From: Nocardioides luteus
GTDB taxonomy: Bacteria; Actinomycetota; Actinomycetes; Propionibacteriales; Nocardioidaceae
Direction of reading: 5' to 3'
NCBI RefSeq assembly: GCF_000960475.2
Contig: NZ_JZDQ02000006.1
Coordinates: 121,454-185,453 of the forward strand
Length of the DNA stretch: 64,000 bases
Positions 7,148 to 15,116 of the stretch are shown one piece after another (positions within the stretch are counted from its first letter, which is position 1; each line of letters starts with the position of its first letter). Position numbers and translations under genes: made by a program. The notes beneath the pieces are model-generated. The model saw only the letters and a program-made list of their open reading frames with translations, did not search any database and had not been told where the DNA came from.

Positions 7148-7219
7148 CCAACATCTGTTGACGTCAATGGCGACGCCGCGCTAGTTTGGTCAACATCAGT
7201 TGGCCAACACTTGTTGACC
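7148..7219. promoter_or_regulatory. Three operator-like palindromes between tetR-like and FAD monooxygenase genes
   Basis: CCAACATCTGTTGA (7148-7161), GTCAACATCAGTTGGC (7189-7204) and GCCAACACTTGTTGACC (7203-7219) are variants of one dyad, (C/T)CAACA-N2-TGTTG(A/G). The two right-hand copies overlap and lie just before the monooxygenase ribosome binding site. The left copy is close to the regulator start at 7132. This is a typical TetR autoregulatory layout. Confidence 0.65.
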
Positions 7220-7241
7220 AAGCGACAGCAAGGAGCGCATC

Positions 7242-8393
7242 ATGTCCACCATCACCACTGATGTCCTCGTCGTCGGCGCCGGCCCCACCGGGCTGGCGGT
7301 GGCGGCCACGCTGGCGGCGGCCGGCATCGACGTCACCGTCCTCGACAACCAGGCCTCCGGGGACAACACCTCCCGGGCCGCTGTCGTCCACGCCCGCACC
7401 CTGGAGGTGCTCGCCGGTCTCGGCGTCTCCGAGCGCCTCATCAAGGAGGGCATCGAGGCGCCGGCCTTCACCATCCGCGACCGCGACAAGGTCCTGGTGC
7501 CGATCCGCTTCGACGACTTGCCCAGCGAGTTCCCCTACGCCCTGATGGTCTCCCAGGCGGTCACCGAGCGGGTTCTCCTCGAGCGCCTCACCGAGCTCGG
7601 CGGTCACGTACGCCGCCCGCTCACCCTCGTCGACCTCGTCCAGGACGACACCGGGGTCACCGCGACCACCGAGGAAGGCACCGAGATCCGGGCCCACTAC
7701 CTCGTCGGCGCCGACGGCATGCACTCCACCGTGCGCGACAAGGCCGGGATCGGCTTCCCGGGCGGGAAGTACGACGAGTCGTTCAGCCTCGCCGACGTAC
7801 GCATCGAGGGCGACCTGCCGCACGACGAGGTCATCCTCTACTTCTCGCCCGAGGGCACCCTGGTCTCCGCACCCCTGCCCGACGGCTCGTTCCGGCTCGT
7901 GGCGCCGGTCCCCGACGCCCCGGAGGAGCCCGACGTCGCCTACGTCCAGGGCCTCCTCGACCGGCGCGGCGGCATCACGAGCCCGGCCGAGGTCACCGAG
8001 GTCGTGTGGGGATCCCGGTTCCGGGTCCACCACCGCGTCGCCGACGCCTACCGTGCCGGGAGAGTGCTGATCGCCGGCGACGCCGCCCACGTGCACAGCC
8101 CGGCCGGCGGCCAGGGCATGAACACCGGCCTCCAGGACGCGGTCGTCCTCGGCGACGCGCTCGTCGCCGCGATCAGCCACGGCGACGACGCCGCGCTCGA
8201 CGACTACGCGGCCCGGCGCCGGCCGGTCGCCCAGGAGGTCATCGCGCTGGCCGACCGGCTGACCCGGTTCGGCATCGCGCACGGAGTGCGGCGCAGCGTA
8301 CGGAACCTGGTGCTGTCCACGCTCGCGCGGCTCCCGCGGTTCCGCCGGATGATGGCCTGGAGGCTGTCCGGGCTGATCTACCGCGACCGCTGA
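7242..8393 (+). CDS. FAD-dependent monooxygenase (PHBH-type aromatic hydroxylase family)
   Basis: 383 residues. It has the N-terminal dinucleotide motif GAGPTG (about 13-18), the middle LVGADGMHSTVR (DG motif binding FAD and NADPH) and the C-terminal FAD motif GDAAHVHSPAGGQGMNTGLQDA. This is the class A flavoprotein hydroxylase fold, which adds one oxygen atom using NAD(P)H. A good ribosome binding site (AAGGAG) precedes ATG 7242. Likely induced through the divergent TetR regulator. At 383 residues it lacks the thioredoxin-like extra domain of phenol hydroxylases. The substrate is not evident and could be a xenobiotic or antibiotic. Confidence 0.87.
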   Translation: MSTITTDVLVVGAGPTGLAVAATLAAAGIDVTVLDNQASGDNTSRAAVVHARTLEVLAGLGVSERLIKEGIEAPAFTIRDRDKVLVPIRFDDLPSEFPYALMVSQAVTERVLLERLTELGGHVRRPLTLVDLVQDDTGVTATTEEGTEIRAHYLVGADGMHSTVRDKAGIGFPGGKYDESFSLADVRIEGDLPHDEVILYFSPEGTLVSAPLPDGSFRLVAPVPDAPEEPDVAYVQGLLDRRGGITSPAEVTEVVWGSRFRVHHRVADAYRAGRVLIAGDAAHVHSPAGGQGMNTGLQDAVVLGDALVAAISHGDDAALDDYAARRRPVAQEVIALADRLTRFGIAHGVRRSVRNLVLSTLARLPRFRRMMAWRLSGLIYRDR

Positions 8394-8402
8394 GAGAGCA
8401 GC

Positions 8403-9596
8403 TCAGGCGAGGTCGAGGTAGCCGGCCTCGCGCAGGCCGGCGATGACCTCATCCAGTGCGTCCTCGATCGAGCGGCCGGTGGTGTCGACGCGTACGTCGG
8501 CGTCGGCCGGCTCCTCGTAGGGCGAGGAGATCCCGGTGAACTCCGGGATCTCGCCACGACGGGCCTTGGCGTAGAGGCCCTTGCGGTCGCGCCGCTCGCA
8601 CTCCTCCAGCGGGGTGGCGACGTGGACCAGGAAGAAGGCGCCCCCGGCGTCGGCGACGAACCCGCGGACGTCCTGGCGGGTCGAGTCGAAGGGCGCGATG
8701 GGGGAGCAGACCGCGAGCCCGCCATGGCGGGAGATCTCCGCGGCCACCCAGCCGATCCGGCGGATGTTGGTCTCCCGGTCCTCCTTGGAGAAGGTCAGCC
8801 CGGCCGACAGGTTGCGGCGCACGACGTCGCCGTCGAGGGAGGTGACCGTGCGGGCGCCCTGCTCGAGGATCCGGTCCATCAGCGCACGGGCGAGGGTGGA
8901 CTTGCCGGAGCCGGACAGGCCGGTGAAGAAGATGACGAGGCCCTGGTCCTCCGGAGCGGGCTGGTCGGCGTCGATGACCGCCGCGATGGCGTCGGGATAG
9001 TCCTCCGAGGAAGCGGGAGCCAGCGCGTGGACCCGATCCTCACCCGCGTACGCCTCCACGACGGCCACGCCGAGCGCATGGTCGGCCTCGGGGTCGTCGT
9101 GCGAAGCCAGCGGCACCGCGACGACGGCCGCGTCGGGCAGGGAGTCCGCGGCCAGCAGCGAGGCGCGCAGCAGTGCGACCGGCGAGAGCGCCGGGGTGCC
9201 GTGCCCGACCAGGGCGAGCAGCAGCACCGGCCCGAGGTCAGCGATCTCCGCGATCTCGGTGGTGGTGAGCGCGTCGGTGACCGGGACCACCGTCCGCCCG
9301 GCGTACGCCTTCCGGGTCTGCTCCGGGGTGAGGTAGAGCCGTCGGAACGGGCCGTAGGCGGGGGAGGCGAGCTCGGTGACCCCGCCGGCGGGCCAGGTGA
9401 CCCGTGCCAGCGGGAGACCCTCGGGGTCGACGATCTCGACGGCGCCAGCATCCTCGGCAGCCGTCTTCATGGAGTCCGGCAGATCGAGCCTCAGCACAGA
9501 CTCGGCCGCGTTCAGGGGGCCGGGTAGCGCACGGGCGACGATCAGCTCGATGTCATCGAGCTCACGGGGCGAGGGAGAGTACTGCGGCACAGGCAC
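8403..9596 (-). CDS. cysC: Adenylylsulfate kinase with degenerate N-terminal sulfurylase-like domain
   Basis: 397 residues, GTG start at 9596. The C-terminal half (about 220-397) is APS kinase: Walker A GLSGSGKST at 226-234, LDGDVVRRNLSAGLTFSKEDRETNIRR in two blocks, and the VCSPIAPFDSTR substrate loop. It phosphorylates APS to PAPS. The N-terminal 215 residues resemble the PUA-like part of ATP sulfurylase (DPEGLPLARVTW, YGPFRRLYLTPEQ) but I see no HxGH catalytic motif, so that half is probably structural. The sulfurylase activity would come from CysDN encoded upstream. Confidence 0.88.
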   Translation of the reverse strand: MPVPQYSPSPRELDDIELIVARALPGPLNAAESVLRLDLPDSMKTAAEDAGAVEIVDPEGLPLARVTWPAGGVTELASPAYGPFRRLYLTPEQTRKAYAGRTVVPVTDALTTTEIAEIADLGPVLLLALVGHGTPALSPVALLRASLLAADSLPDAAVVAVPLASHDDPEADHALGVAVVEAYAGEDRVHALAPASSEDYPDAIAAVIDADQPAPEDQGLVIFFTGLSGSGKSTLARALMDRILEQGARTVTSLDGDVVRRNLSAGLTFSKEDRETNIRRIGWVAAEISRHGGLAVCSPIAPFDSTRQDVRGFVADAGGAFFLVHVATPLEECERRDRKGLYAKARRGEIPEFTGISSPYEEPADADVRVDTTGRSIEDALDEVIAGLREAGYLDLA

Positions 9597-9668
9597 GCCC
9601 GAACTCTAACGCCGCGCTCGGCGGCGGCCAGCACCACGCTCGTGGGTGGACTGGTCCGCTGAATGCCC

Positions 9669-9745
9669 GCCGAGGTAACTCGGCGAACGGTCACTGCCTT
9701 CGTGGAACTCCCCGAGGGCAGTGAGCGCTGACCGAGTTACCTCGG
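9669..9745. repeat. Large dyad element with GCCGAG/CTCGGC arms
   Basis: GCCGAGGTAACTCGGC (9669-9684) and CCGAGTTACCTCGG (9732-9745) are mirror copies 62 bp apart. CACTGCC (9692-9698) and GGCAGTG (9717-9723) are nested between them, and all share the centre 9707.5. The element lies between cysN and the APS kinase gene and resembles the 6298 array in core arms and in spacing (62 is close to twice 31). Function unknown. Confidence 0.7.
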
Positions 9746-9770
9746 TGAGCATCCGGCCCGCCGTCAGACG

Positions 9771-9807
9771 CGAAGCGGCGGCCCCCGAGTCGGGAGCCGC
9801 CGCTTCG
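9771..9807 (-). terminator. Hairpin downstream of cysN
   Basis: CGAAGCGGCGGC (9771-9782) and GCCGCCGCTTCG (9796-9807) form a perfect 12-bp stem around a GC-rich loop that can itself pair (CCCGA-G-TCGGG). It begins 14 bases after the cysN stop codon. No clear T-run, so it may stop transcription or protect the 3' end of cysDN mRNA. Confidence 0.65.
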
Positions 9808-9821
9808 TACGAAACCGATGA

Positions 9822-11072
9822 TCAGTCGTTGATCATGCCAGCGCCGACGGTGACGCCGGTCGCCTCGTCGATGAGGATGAAGGAGCCGGTGGTGCGGTTC
9901 TTCGAGTAGGGGTCGCACAGCAGCGGCTTGGTGGTGCGCAGCTGGACGCGGCCGATCTCGTTGAGGCCGAGCTCCTTGGTCTCCAGGTCACGGTGCAGCG
10001 AGTTGACGTCCAAGCGGTACTGGATGTCCTTGACCAGCGCCCGCGCAGAGTTGGAGGTGTGCTTGATGGCCAGCTTCTGCCGCGGACGCAGCGGAGCGGT
10101 GGTCATCCAGCAGATCATCGCGTCGATGTCCTGGCTCGGCTCGGGGGCGTTCTTGACCCGCGAGATCATGTCGCCGCGGCTCACGTCGACGTCGTCCTCG
10201 AGGCGGACCGTCACCGACATCGGCGGGAACGCCTCGGGGATCTCCTGGTCGAACAGGTCGATCCCGGCGATCTTCGACGTCATGCCGGAGGGAAGCACCA
10301 TGACCTCGTCGCCCGGCTTGAGCACGCCACCGGCGACCTGGCCCGCGTAGCCGCGGTAGTCGTGGTGGTCGTCGGACTTCGGCCGGATGACGTACTGCAC
10401 CGGCAGCCGCACGTCGACCAGGTCGCGGTCGGAGGCGACGTGGACGTGCTCGAGGTGGTGCATGAGCGTGGGACCGGAGTACCACGACATGTTCTCGGAG
10501 CGCTGGACCACGTTGTCGCCCTGGAGCGCCGAGATCGGGATGACCTCGAGGTCGGGGATGTTGAGCTTGGTCGCGAACGCGGTGAACTCGGCCGAGATCT
10601 TGCTGTAGACCTCCTGGGAGTAGTCCACGAGGTCCATCTTGTTGATGCACAGGACCAGGTGGGGCACGCGCAGCAGCGAGAGCAGCACCGCGTGGCGGCG
10701 CGACTGCTCGGTCAGGCCGTGACGCGCGTCGACGAGGACGAGCCCGAGGTCGGCCGTCGAGGCGCCGGTGACCATGTTGCGCGTGTACTGCACGTGGCCC
10801 GGGGTGTCGGCGATGATGAACTTGCGGTTGGGCGTCGCGAAGTAGCGGTAGGCCACGTCGATGGTGATGCCCTGCTCGCGCTCGGAGCGCAGCCCGTCGG
10901 TCAGCAGCGACAGGTCGACGTAGCCGTGACCCTTGTCCTGCGAGGTCTTCTCGACCGACTCGAGCTGGTCGGTGAAGATCGACTTCGAGTCGAACAGCAG
11001 CCGCCCGATGAGGGTGGACTTGCCGTCGTCGACCGAGCCGGCGGTGGCGAACCGCAGAAGGTCCATGGCCAT
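9822..11072 (-). CDS. cysN: Sulfate adenylyltransferase subunit 1 (GTPase) CysN
   Basis: 416 residues. It is an EF-Tu-like GTPase with G1 GSVDDGKST (12-20), G3 DTPGH, G4 NKMD and the beta-barrel domains after about 220. It uses GTP hydrolysis to drive CysD-catalysed formation of APS from ATP and sulfate. No APS kinase domain is fused, consistent with the separate kinase gene downstream. ATG 11072 shares one base with the cysD stop (TGATG), so the two are translationally coupled. Confidence 0.95.
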   Translation of the reverse strand: MAMDLLRFATAGSVDDGKSTLIGRLLFDSKSIFTDQLESVEKTSQDKGHGYVDLSLLTDGLRSEREQGITIDVAYRYFATPNRKFIIADTPGHVQYTRNMVTGASTADLGLVLVDARHGLTEQSRRHAVLLSLLRVPHLVLCINKMDLVDYSQEVYSKISAEFTAFATKLNIPDLEVIPISALQGDNVVQRSENMSWYSGPTLMHHLEHVHVASDRDLVDVRLPVQYVIRPKSDDHHDYRGYAGQVAGGVLKPGDEVMVLPSGMTSKIAGIDLFDQEIPEAFPPMSVTVRLEDDVDVSRGDMISRVKNAPEPSQDIDAMICWMTTAPLRPRQKLAIKHTSNSARALVKDIQYRLDVNSLHRDLETKELGLNEIGRVQLRTTKPLLCDPYSKNRTTGSFILIDEATGVTVGAGMIND

Positions 11073-11986
11073 CAGAAGTAACCTTCCTTCTTGCGGTCCT
11101 CCATGGCGGCCTCGGAGAACCGGTCGTCACCGCGGGTCGCGCCACGCTCGGTGACCCGGGCGGCGGCGACCTCCTCGATGATCTCGGGGATGGTGGAGGC
11201 GGTCGACTCGACGCAGCCGGTCAGGGTCATGTCGCCGCAGGTGCGGTAGCGGACGGTGCGCTCGGTGACGACCTCGCCCTCCCGGAGCGGGTTGAGCGGG
11301 GTCTCGGTGAGCAGCATGCCGTCGCGCTCGAAGACCCGGCGCTGGTGAGCGAAGTAGACCGACGGGATCTCGATGCCCTCGCGGCCGATGTAGTCCCAGA
11401 TGTCCAGCTCGGTCCAGTTGGAGATCGGGAAGACCCGCATGTGCTCGCCCTCGTGGAGGCGGCCGTTGTAGAGCGACCAGAGCTCGGGGCGCTGGTTCTT
11501 CGGGTCCCACTGGCCGAACTCGTCGCGGTGGGAGTAGACGCGCTCCTTGGCGCGGGCCTTCTCCTCGTCGCGGCGACCGCCACCGAAGGCGGCGGTGAAG
11601 CCGTTCTCCTCGATCGCGTTCAGCAGCGTGGGGGTCTGGAGCCGGTTGCGCGAGGTCTTGCCGTCGTCGACGACGATGCCGCGCGCGATGGCGTCATCGA
11701 TGCTCGCGATCACCAGGCGCACCCCGAGCCGCTGCACCCAGCGGTCACGGGTCTCGGCGACCTCGGGGAAGTCGAGGCCGTTGTCGATCTGGAGGACCGG
11801 GAAGGGGATCTTGGCCGGGAAGAAAGCCTTCTCCGCAAGTCGCAGCATCACGATGCTGTCCTTGCCGCCCGAGAACATCAGGACAGGCTTCTCGAACTCT
11901 GCCGCGGCCTCGCGGAAGATGTGGATCGACTCGGCTTCCAGCTGGTCGAGCTGGCTGAGCCGGTAGTCGGCGTGTGTTGCAGTCAT
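11072..11986 (-). CDS. cysD: Sulfate adenylyltransferase subunit 2 CysD
   Basis: 304 residues of the PP-loop superfamily. The PP-loop SGGKDS is at 39-44, preceded by the FREAAAEFEKPVLMF strand. CysD binds ATP and sulfate and makes APS together with the GTPase CysN. The C-terminal MEDRKKEGYF is the standard family ending, confirming an intact gene. It is first in the cysD-cysN pair. Upstream lies a 168-bp region with a short cysteine-containing frame and three GGCGCC boxes that may regulate it. Confidence 0.95.
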   Translation of the reverse strand: MTATHADYRLSQLDQLEAESIHIFREAAAEFEKPVLMFSGGKDSIVMLRLAEKAFFPAKIPFPVLQIDNGLDFPEVAETRDRWVQRLGVRLVIASIDDAIARGIVVDDGKTSRNRLQTPTLLNAIEENGFTAAFGGGRRDEEKARAKERVYSHRDEFGQWDPKNQRPELWSLYNGRLHEGEHMRVFPISNWTELDIWDYIGREGIEIPSVYFAHQRRVFERDGMLLTETPLNPLREGEVVTERTVRYRTCGDMTLTGCVESTASTIPEIIEEVAAARVTERGATRGDDRFSEAAMEDRKKEGYF

Positions 11987-12018
11987 TACGGAACCAGAGG
12001 ACCTCTCCGTCAGGTTGA

Positions 12019-12053
12019 GGCGCCCATGCTAGTGGCGCCAAGGTTATGGCGCC
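12019..12053 (-). promoter_or_regulatory. Three GGCGCC boxes upstream of cysD
   Basis: GGCGCC occurs at 12019-12024, 12034-12039 and 12048-12053. Each is self-complementary, so the middle copy can pair with either neighbour, allowing alternative hairpins in the cysD 5' leader. The regulatory meaning is inferred. Confidence 0.35.
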
Positions 12054-12124
12054 GCCTCGGCACGGCGAAACATCCCATCCCCGCGTGGGCTGGAATCCGA
12101 GTGTACGCAGCAGCGGGTGTCCAT
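12044..12124 (-). CDS. Possible short leader frame with Cys-Cys before cysD
   Basis: A 26-codon frame starts at ATG 12124 and ends at TAA 12044. It begins MDTRCCVHSDSSPRG and so has adjacent cysteine codons at positions 5 and 6. It lies 33 bases after the truncated hipA stop and 57 bases before cysD. No ribosome binding site or leaderless promoter is evident, and the frame continues the hipA frame past its stop, so it may be leftover hipA-region DNA rather than a working leader. Confidence 0.25.
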   Translation of the reverse strand: MDTRCCVHSDSSPRGDGMFRRAEAAP

Positions 12125-12154
12125 CCGGTGACACCACCCGCACGGTGAGATGCC

Positions 12155-13006
12155 TCAGCGCCGCGGCGCCACCGCGACCCGGTCCCCGGCGAGCAGGAAG
12201 GCGATCTTGTCGATGTCGTCGGCCGGCTCCGGAGTCAGTCCGTGGCGGAGGAACAGCTCCCGTACGTCACCGGGATCCGGGTCCTCGCCCGGCCGGAGTC
12301 CGAGCGCCTGCCGGATGGTCTCGGCATGGATGCGCCGTCCGCCGAGCCGGTCCCAGCGCTCCGCGACGAGGGCTGGCTGCGCGCCGAAGCTGACCAGCTC
12401 GGTGCGGGTGGCGGGGACCCCGGCCGAGCGGGCCCGGGCCAGCTCCTCGACCAGCACCGTGGCCTCCTCGGCCGTCGTCGGCCGCAGGATGTGCGTCGAA
12501 GGATGCTCGTACGTCGGCCAGAACCACTTCCCGGAGGCCCGCCGCAGCGCGAACTTCCCCCGGTGACCACCCAGCGAGAACCGGGGCCGGGCCCGCTGGT
12601 CGAGCCACGAGGTGGGCTGGTTGCGCAGCGCCGCGAGCCGGGTCGCGATCTCCGGCAGCGGCACCTCGACGGGATGCGGCGCGCGGCGCCAGGGCAGGTC
12701 GGGGTCGGCGGAGAGCGAGACGGCGCCGGCGAGGTCGTCGCCGTAGGAGGCGAGCAGCGTCATCGGCTCGGTGTCCGGCAGGCCCCGCTCGCGCGCCCAT
12801 CTGCGGCGTACGTCCTCGCGGGCCGGGAGCAGGTTGTCCAGCCAGGCGCGGGCGGCTCCCGGGGACAGCGCCGGGCCGCTGCGGGGGAGGGAGAGTGAGA
12901 TGGGCGTGGGGCCGGCAGTCTCGGCGTAGCTGAAGTCGACCTGGTGGCCGACCTGGCGGAACGTGCCCATCCGGCGGCGGCCGGCGAAGGCGTACAGCTC
13001 TCGCAT
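12155..13006 (-). CDS. hipA: HipA-like Ser/Thr kinase, C-terminally truncated
   Basis: 283 residues against about 400-440 for full HipA. The N-terminal HipS-like subdomain (about 1-105) and the first part of the kinase are present, with RFSLGGHRGKFALRR and KWFWPTYEHPSTHILRP (ATP-binding and P-loop region), then VAERWDR and the ETIRQALG segment. The protein stops at about the point where the catalytic HxKN-type loop and the metal-binding Asp should follow. It is therefore probably not an active kinase. ATG 13006 overlaps the hipB stop by one base, so the pair is co-translated. Confidence 0.75.
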   Translation of the reverse strand: MRELYAFAGRRRMGTFRQVGHQVDFSYAETAGPTPISLSLPRSGPALSPGAARAWLDNLLPAREDVRRRWARERGLPDTEPMTLLASYGDDLAGAVSLSADPDLPWRRAPHPVEVPLPEIATRLAALRNQPTSWLDQRARPRFSLGGHRGKFALRRASGKWFWPTYEHPSTHILRPTTAEEATVLVEELARARSAGVPATRTELVSFGAQPALVAERWDRLGGRRIHAETIRQALGLRPGEDPDPGDVRELFLRHGLTPEPADDIDKIAFLLAGDRVAVAPRR

Positions 13007-13293
13007 CAGAGGCAGTGCGCCAGGACGGCGTCGAGGTCGACGTCCTCCAGCGGGGGCGCGATCGGGGAGAGCTGGGTCGGCGCGAGGTAGACGTCGAGGA
13101 CGTCCAGCAGGGCGAGGGCCTTGCCGAGCTCGGCGCGCGGGTGGCCGGACTCGACGTCGACCACGAACCGCCGGCCGACCCCGGCGCGGTGCGCCAGCTC
13201 CTCCTGGGTGAGCCCGGCGCGCCGCCGGGCCGTGCGCACGGCCGACCCGAAGGCGGCAGGTGAGGTCAGGTAGGGCGACGGCACGGTGAACAC
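13006..13293 (-). CDS. hipB: HipB-like XRE antitoxin/repressor
   Basis: 95 residues, GTG start at 13293. An XRE helix-turn-helix spans about 14-70 ([50 protein letters not shown]), typical of HipB. The C-terminal tail is longer than the helix-turn-helix and could contact HipA. A perfect 22-bp palindrome sits immediately upstream, so autorepression is likely. Even if HipA is inactive, the repressor may be intact. Confidence 0.82.
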   Translation of the reverse strand: MFTVPSPYLTSPAAFGSAVRTARRRAGLTQEELAHRAGVGRRFVVDVESGHPRAELGKALALLDVLDVYLAPTQLSPIAPPLEDVDLDAVLAHCL

Positions 13294-13300
13294 TCTACGT

Positions 13301-13322
13301 GATGTTCCCGTACGGGAACATC
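13301..13322. promoter_or_regulatory. Operator of the hipBA-like pair
   Basis: A perfect 22-bp palindrome (half-site GATGTTCCCGT) ends 7 bases before the hipB start. It is also in the divergent region ahead of ugd. Confidence 0.7.
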
Positions 13323-13373
13323 GATGGCAGAAGTCGCTGGGACCCCGCTCGAACCGCTGCTTACAGTCCGAAC

Positions 13374-14540
13374 ATGAAGATCACCGTTGTCGGCGTGGGC
13401 TACGTCGGAATGTCGCTCGCCGTCCTGCTCGCGCAGAAGCACGAGGTCGTCGTGCTGGACATCTCCCAGGAGCGGGTCGACCTGGTCAACGCGGCCAGGA
13501 CGCCGATCGAGGACGCCGAGATCACCAGCTTCCTGGCCACCAAGGAGCTGAGCCTGCGCGCGACCCTCGACAAGGAGGACGCCTATGCGGACGCCGCGTA
13601 CGTCATCGTCGCCACCCCGACGAACTACGACGAGGCCTCGAACTACTTCGACACCTCCAGCGTCGACGGCGTGATCGCCGACGCGGTGAGCTACGCGCCC
13701 GAGGCGGCGATCGTGGTGAAGTCGACCATCCCGGTCGGCTACATCGCGGCCAAGCGCGACCAGCACCCGGACGCGACGCTCTTCTTCAGCCCCGAGTTCC
13801 TGCGTGAGGGCAAGGCCCTCCACGACAACCTGCACCCCTCCCGCATCGTCGTCGGCGACGACTCCGCGGCCGCGAAGGGCTTCGCCGAGCTGCTCCTCGA
13901 GGGCTCCCTCGAGCCGGACGTACCGGTGCTGATGACGGGTGCCACCGAGGCCGAGGCGATCAAGCTCTTCGCCAACACCTACCTGGCGCTGCGGGTCGCC
14001 TACTTCAACGAGCTCGACACCTACGCCGCCACCCACGGCCTCAACACGACCCAGATCATCGAGGGCGTCGGCCTGGACCCGCGGATCGGCTCGCACTACA
14101 ACAACCCGAGCTTCGGCTACGGCGGCTACTGCCTGCCCAAGGACACCAAGCAGCTGCAGGCCAACTACCAGGACGTCCCGCAGAACCTCATCTCGGCGAT
14201 CGTCGAGGCCAACACCACGCGCAAGGACTTCGTCGCCACCGACATCCTGCGACGCGAGCCGAAGGTGGTCGGCGTCTACCGGCTCATCATGAAGTCCGGC
14301 TCGGATAACTTCCGCGAGTCCTCCATCCAGGGTGTGATGAAGCGGATCAAGGCCAAGGGCGTCGAGGTGGTCATCTACGAGCCCGAGCTCGACGAGGCGA
14401 CGTTCTTCCACTCCGAGATCGTCAAGGACCTCGACGAGTTCAAGCAGCGTGCCGACGTGATCATCGCCAACCGGCGCACCGAGGTGCTCGCCGACGTCGC
14501 CGACAAGGTCTACACGCGCGACATCTACGGCCGCGACTGA
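13374..14540 (+). CDS. ugd: UDP-glucose/nucleotide-sugar 6-dehydrogenase
   Basis: 388 residues of the short UDP-glucose dehydrogenase type. The NAD motif GVGYVGMS is near residue 7, STIPVG near 117, and the catalytic cysteine is Cys253 in [14 protein letters not shown]. It oxidises UDP-glucose to UDP-glucuronate using two NAD. ATG 13374 is chosen because [11 protein letters not shown] is the family N-terminus. An upstream in-frame ATG at 13299 falls inside the hipB operator. It probably feeds the surface-polysaccharide genes that follow. Confidence 0.88.
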   Translation: MKITVVGVGYVGMSLAVLLAQKHEVVVLDISQERVDLVNAARTPIEDAEITSFLATKELSLRATLDKEDAYADAAYVIVATPTNYDEASNYFDTSSVDGVIADAVSYAPEAAIVVKSTIPVGYIAAKRDQHPDATLFFSPEFLREGKALHDNLHPSRIVVGDDSAAAKGFAELLLEGSLEPDVPVLMTGATEAEAIKLFANTYLALRVAYFNELDTYAATHGLNTTQIIEGVGLDPRIGSHYNNPSFGYGGYCLPKDTKQLQANYQDVPQNLISAIVEANTTRKDFVATDILRREPKVVGVYRLIMKSGSDNFRESSIQGVMKRIKAKGVEVVIYEPELDEATFFHSEIVKDLDEFKQRADVIIANRRTEVLADVADKVYTRDIYGRD

Positions 14541-14683
14541 GCCGCTCTCCGAGCGGTGAGACCGGCACCGGTGGACCACCTACGGGTAACGGACCGGTGA
14601 ACATCGACTCGCGATGAACCGTGCGCGGATGCGTACAGTTATTGTCGCGTCTTCTGTTCAGTGTCTAGGAATGAGGCAACATC

Positions 14684-15055
14684 ATGGCTGGTGACTCCGA
14701 GACCCGCCCCTGGGGTTCGTGGCACGTCATCGACATCGGTCCGGGCTACAAGGTGAAGCGGATCGAGGTGCTGCCCAACAGCCGTCTCTCCTACCAGACC
14801 CACACGCACCGCTCCGAGCACTGGGTGGTCATCTACGGCAAGGCGACCTGCATCATCGACGGCGTCACCACCATCGCCGGCCCGGGTGAGTCCGTCGACG
14901 TCGGCGTCGGCCAGGCCCACCGGATCTGCAACGAGACCGACGAGCCGCTCTCGATCATCGAGGTCCAGCGCGGTGGCTACACCGGCGAGGACGACATCGT
15001 CCGGCTCGAGGACGACTTCGGCCGGGCCGAGGCCGAGAAGACCGCGACGGCCTGA
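14684..15055 (+). CDS. Cupin protein (mannose-6-phosphate isomerase type II C-terminal-like)
   Basis: 123 residues forming a single cupin. It has the RPWGSWHVID opening, the metal-binding THTHRSEHW segment, G(E)SVDVGVGQAHRICNETDEPLSIIEVQ and the RLEDDFGR end, as in the C-terminal isomerase domain of mannose-1-phosphate guanylyltransferase/phosphomannose isomerase proteins. The nucleotidyltransferase half is absent, so this is a stand-alone sugar-phosphate isomerase or a related cupin. It lies among nucleotide-sugar genes. Confidence 0.82.
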   Translation: MAGDSETRPWGSWHVIDIGPGYKVKRIEVLPNSRLSYQTHTHRSEHWVVIYGKATCIIDGVTTIAGPGESVDVGVGQAHRICNETDEPLSIIEVQRGGYTGEDDIVRLEDDFGRAEAEKTATA

Positions 15056-15065
15056 GACCACCACG

Positions 15066-15100
15066 ACGTACGCGGCGGGGCGCTGCCCCGCCGCGTACGT
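15066..15100. terminator. Bidirectional terminator hairpin between the cupin gene and rmlA
   Basis: A perfect 16-bp stem (15066-15081 and 15085-15100) with a three-base loop GCT lies between the convergent stops at 15055 and 15117. Confidence 0.8.
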
Positions 15101-15116
15101 GTCATCTGGGGCAGGG

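Noticed and set aside
7189..7219. Attachment site or transposon end
   Set aside because: The repeats are TetR-type operators in a divergent promoter. No recombinase or target duplication is visible.
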